DNA of 64,000 nucleotides from CBDBCU01 sp965242615 (GTDB lineage: Bacteria > Chloroflexota > Dehalococcoidia > Lucifugimonadales > UBA3495), in NCBI GenBank assembly GCA_965242615.1, contig CBDESR010000005.1, positions 1,116,001 to 1,180,000 of the forward strand, read 5' to 3'. The notes below the pieces were generated by a model. The model had not been told where the DNA came from. It was given only the letters and a program-made list of their open reading frames with translations, and did no database searches. Numbering within the stretch: position 1 is the stretch's first letter; each line of letters opens with the position of its first letter. The position numbers were made by a program, and so were the translations under genes. This document shows, in pieces, positions 63,634 through 64,000 of this stretch.

Positions 63634-64000
63634 ATGAAAGGCGAACAACATCAAGGACAGCATCTCAACTACATCACCCTGACCCCGGATGATTACGACC
63701 CGGCGGTCAGCTACCCCTTGGTCATTATGCTCCACGGCTTCGGCGCCAATATGTCCGACCTGGCTGGCTTGGCCCCGGCTATCGGGGAGCAAGGCTATGT
63801 CTATGCCTGCCCCAACGCCCCCATTCCCTTCGACTTCGGCGGCGGCCATATCGGTTACGGCTGGATGCCCCGCCAGAACGCCGCCGCTCCCGAGGAAGTG
63901 GAAACCGCCCGGGCCCAGTCCGAAACCCTGCTGACCGCCTGCTTTGACGAAATCTTTGCCCGGTTGAACGCCACTCCCGGCCGCGTCGTTCTCCTCGGTT
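63634..64000 (+). CDS. alpha/beta hydrolase, phospholipase/carboxylesterase type (3' partial)
   Basis: The frame runs off the end of the window. The visible 122 residues begin MKGEQHQGQHLNYITLTPDD and show YPLVIMLHGFGANMSDLAGL, the oxyanion-hole HG motif of the LHGFGAN type. GYVYACPNAPIPFDFGGGHI and GYGWMPRQN follow. The last visible bases encode GRVVLLG, the start of the nucleophile strand (the expected GFSQGG would follow). These features fit the phospholipase/carboxylesterase (YpfH/EstB) family that cleaves short esters. AGGAGCAGCAGG precedes the ATG. Confidence 0.82.
   Translation, partial: MKGEQHQGQHLNYITLTPDDYDPAVSYPLVIMLHGFGANMSDLAGLAPAIGEQGYVYACPNAPIPFDFGGGHIGYGWMPRQNAAAPEEVETARAQSETLLTACFDEIFARLNATPGRVVLLG

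Overview
This is a G+C-rich bacterial chromosome segment, most likely from a Chloroflexota lineage. That placement is inference. It rests on the high G+C, paired CAP-domain proteins with long Pro/Thr linkers, an F420-type luciferase-like oxidoreductase, HpaB- and Rieske-type oxygenases, the MEP isoprenoid pathway and an Alu-domain (large) SRP RNA. There is no phage or conjugation module. The segment mixes housekeeping genes with many small defence, toxin-antitoxin and nuclease genes, relics of insertion sequences, and a dispersed palindromic repeat (core TTCCCACGAAAGTGGGAA) that fills many intergenic gaps.

Layout. 0-6.6 kb: an HNH endonuclease, a cytidylate-kinase remnant, recJ with a clear terminator, then a leftward block of phosphoribosyltransferase, lgt, ispE and rsmA, headed by the SRP RNA, whose 3' end corrects the rsmA start. 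6.8-20 kb: amidohydrolase, a promoter-to-hairpin stretch that looks like a structured RNA, a Xer recombinase, PIG-L deacetylase, a small TIR-like protein, a retropepsin-like protein, a PEP mutase-family enzyme, DUF429, tandem CAP proteins, an IS5-type relic and an alcohol dehydrogenase. 20.8-31.6 kb: a nitrogen-assimilation region with two 27-residue membrane peptides, each behind an identical 11-bp-phased operator, then an ammonium transporter and two glutamine synthetases (types II and I). It is interrupted by an operon carrying two tandem DNA methyltransferase-HNH fusions and by a three-gene cassette of unknown function. 31.6-33.8 kb: a type II restriction-modification pair (D12 adenine methylase plus HaeIII-like endonuclease). 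33.9-35.7 kb: two tandem rhodanese sulfurtransferases, each with an in-frame TGA exactly where the catalytic cysteine should be, followed by the rest of the domain and the same small hairpin. These are best read as selenoproteins.

35.8-45.1 kb: coiled-coil nuclease-like proteins, trmO, a retropepsin-like protein, tRNA-Ser(GGA), a secreted protein with a frameshift in a nine-base homopolymer, a membrane-anchored sulfite-oxidase-like protein, a RelE-type toxin with a short partner, and a three-subunit nitrile hydratase/thiocyanate hydrolase cluster. 45.2-64 kb: transposon relics, uvrC, fhs, a DUF1015 protein, a luciferase-like oxidoreductase, tRNA-Ser(TGA), an aldehyde dehydrogenase, higA with a higB relic, an unknown overlapping gene pair, a Rieske oxygenase followed by an HpaB-type hydroxylase, a membrane-anchored SGNH-like protein and the start of an esterase.

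The strongest unusual signals are the tandem selenocysteine rhodaneses, the duplicated operator/small-membrane-peptide units upstream of amt, the methyltransferase-HNH pair, the HaeIII-like enzyme paired with an adenine methylase, and the unassigned RNA-like region at about 8.28-8.76 kb. All family assignments come from reading motifs by eye; no database search was possible.
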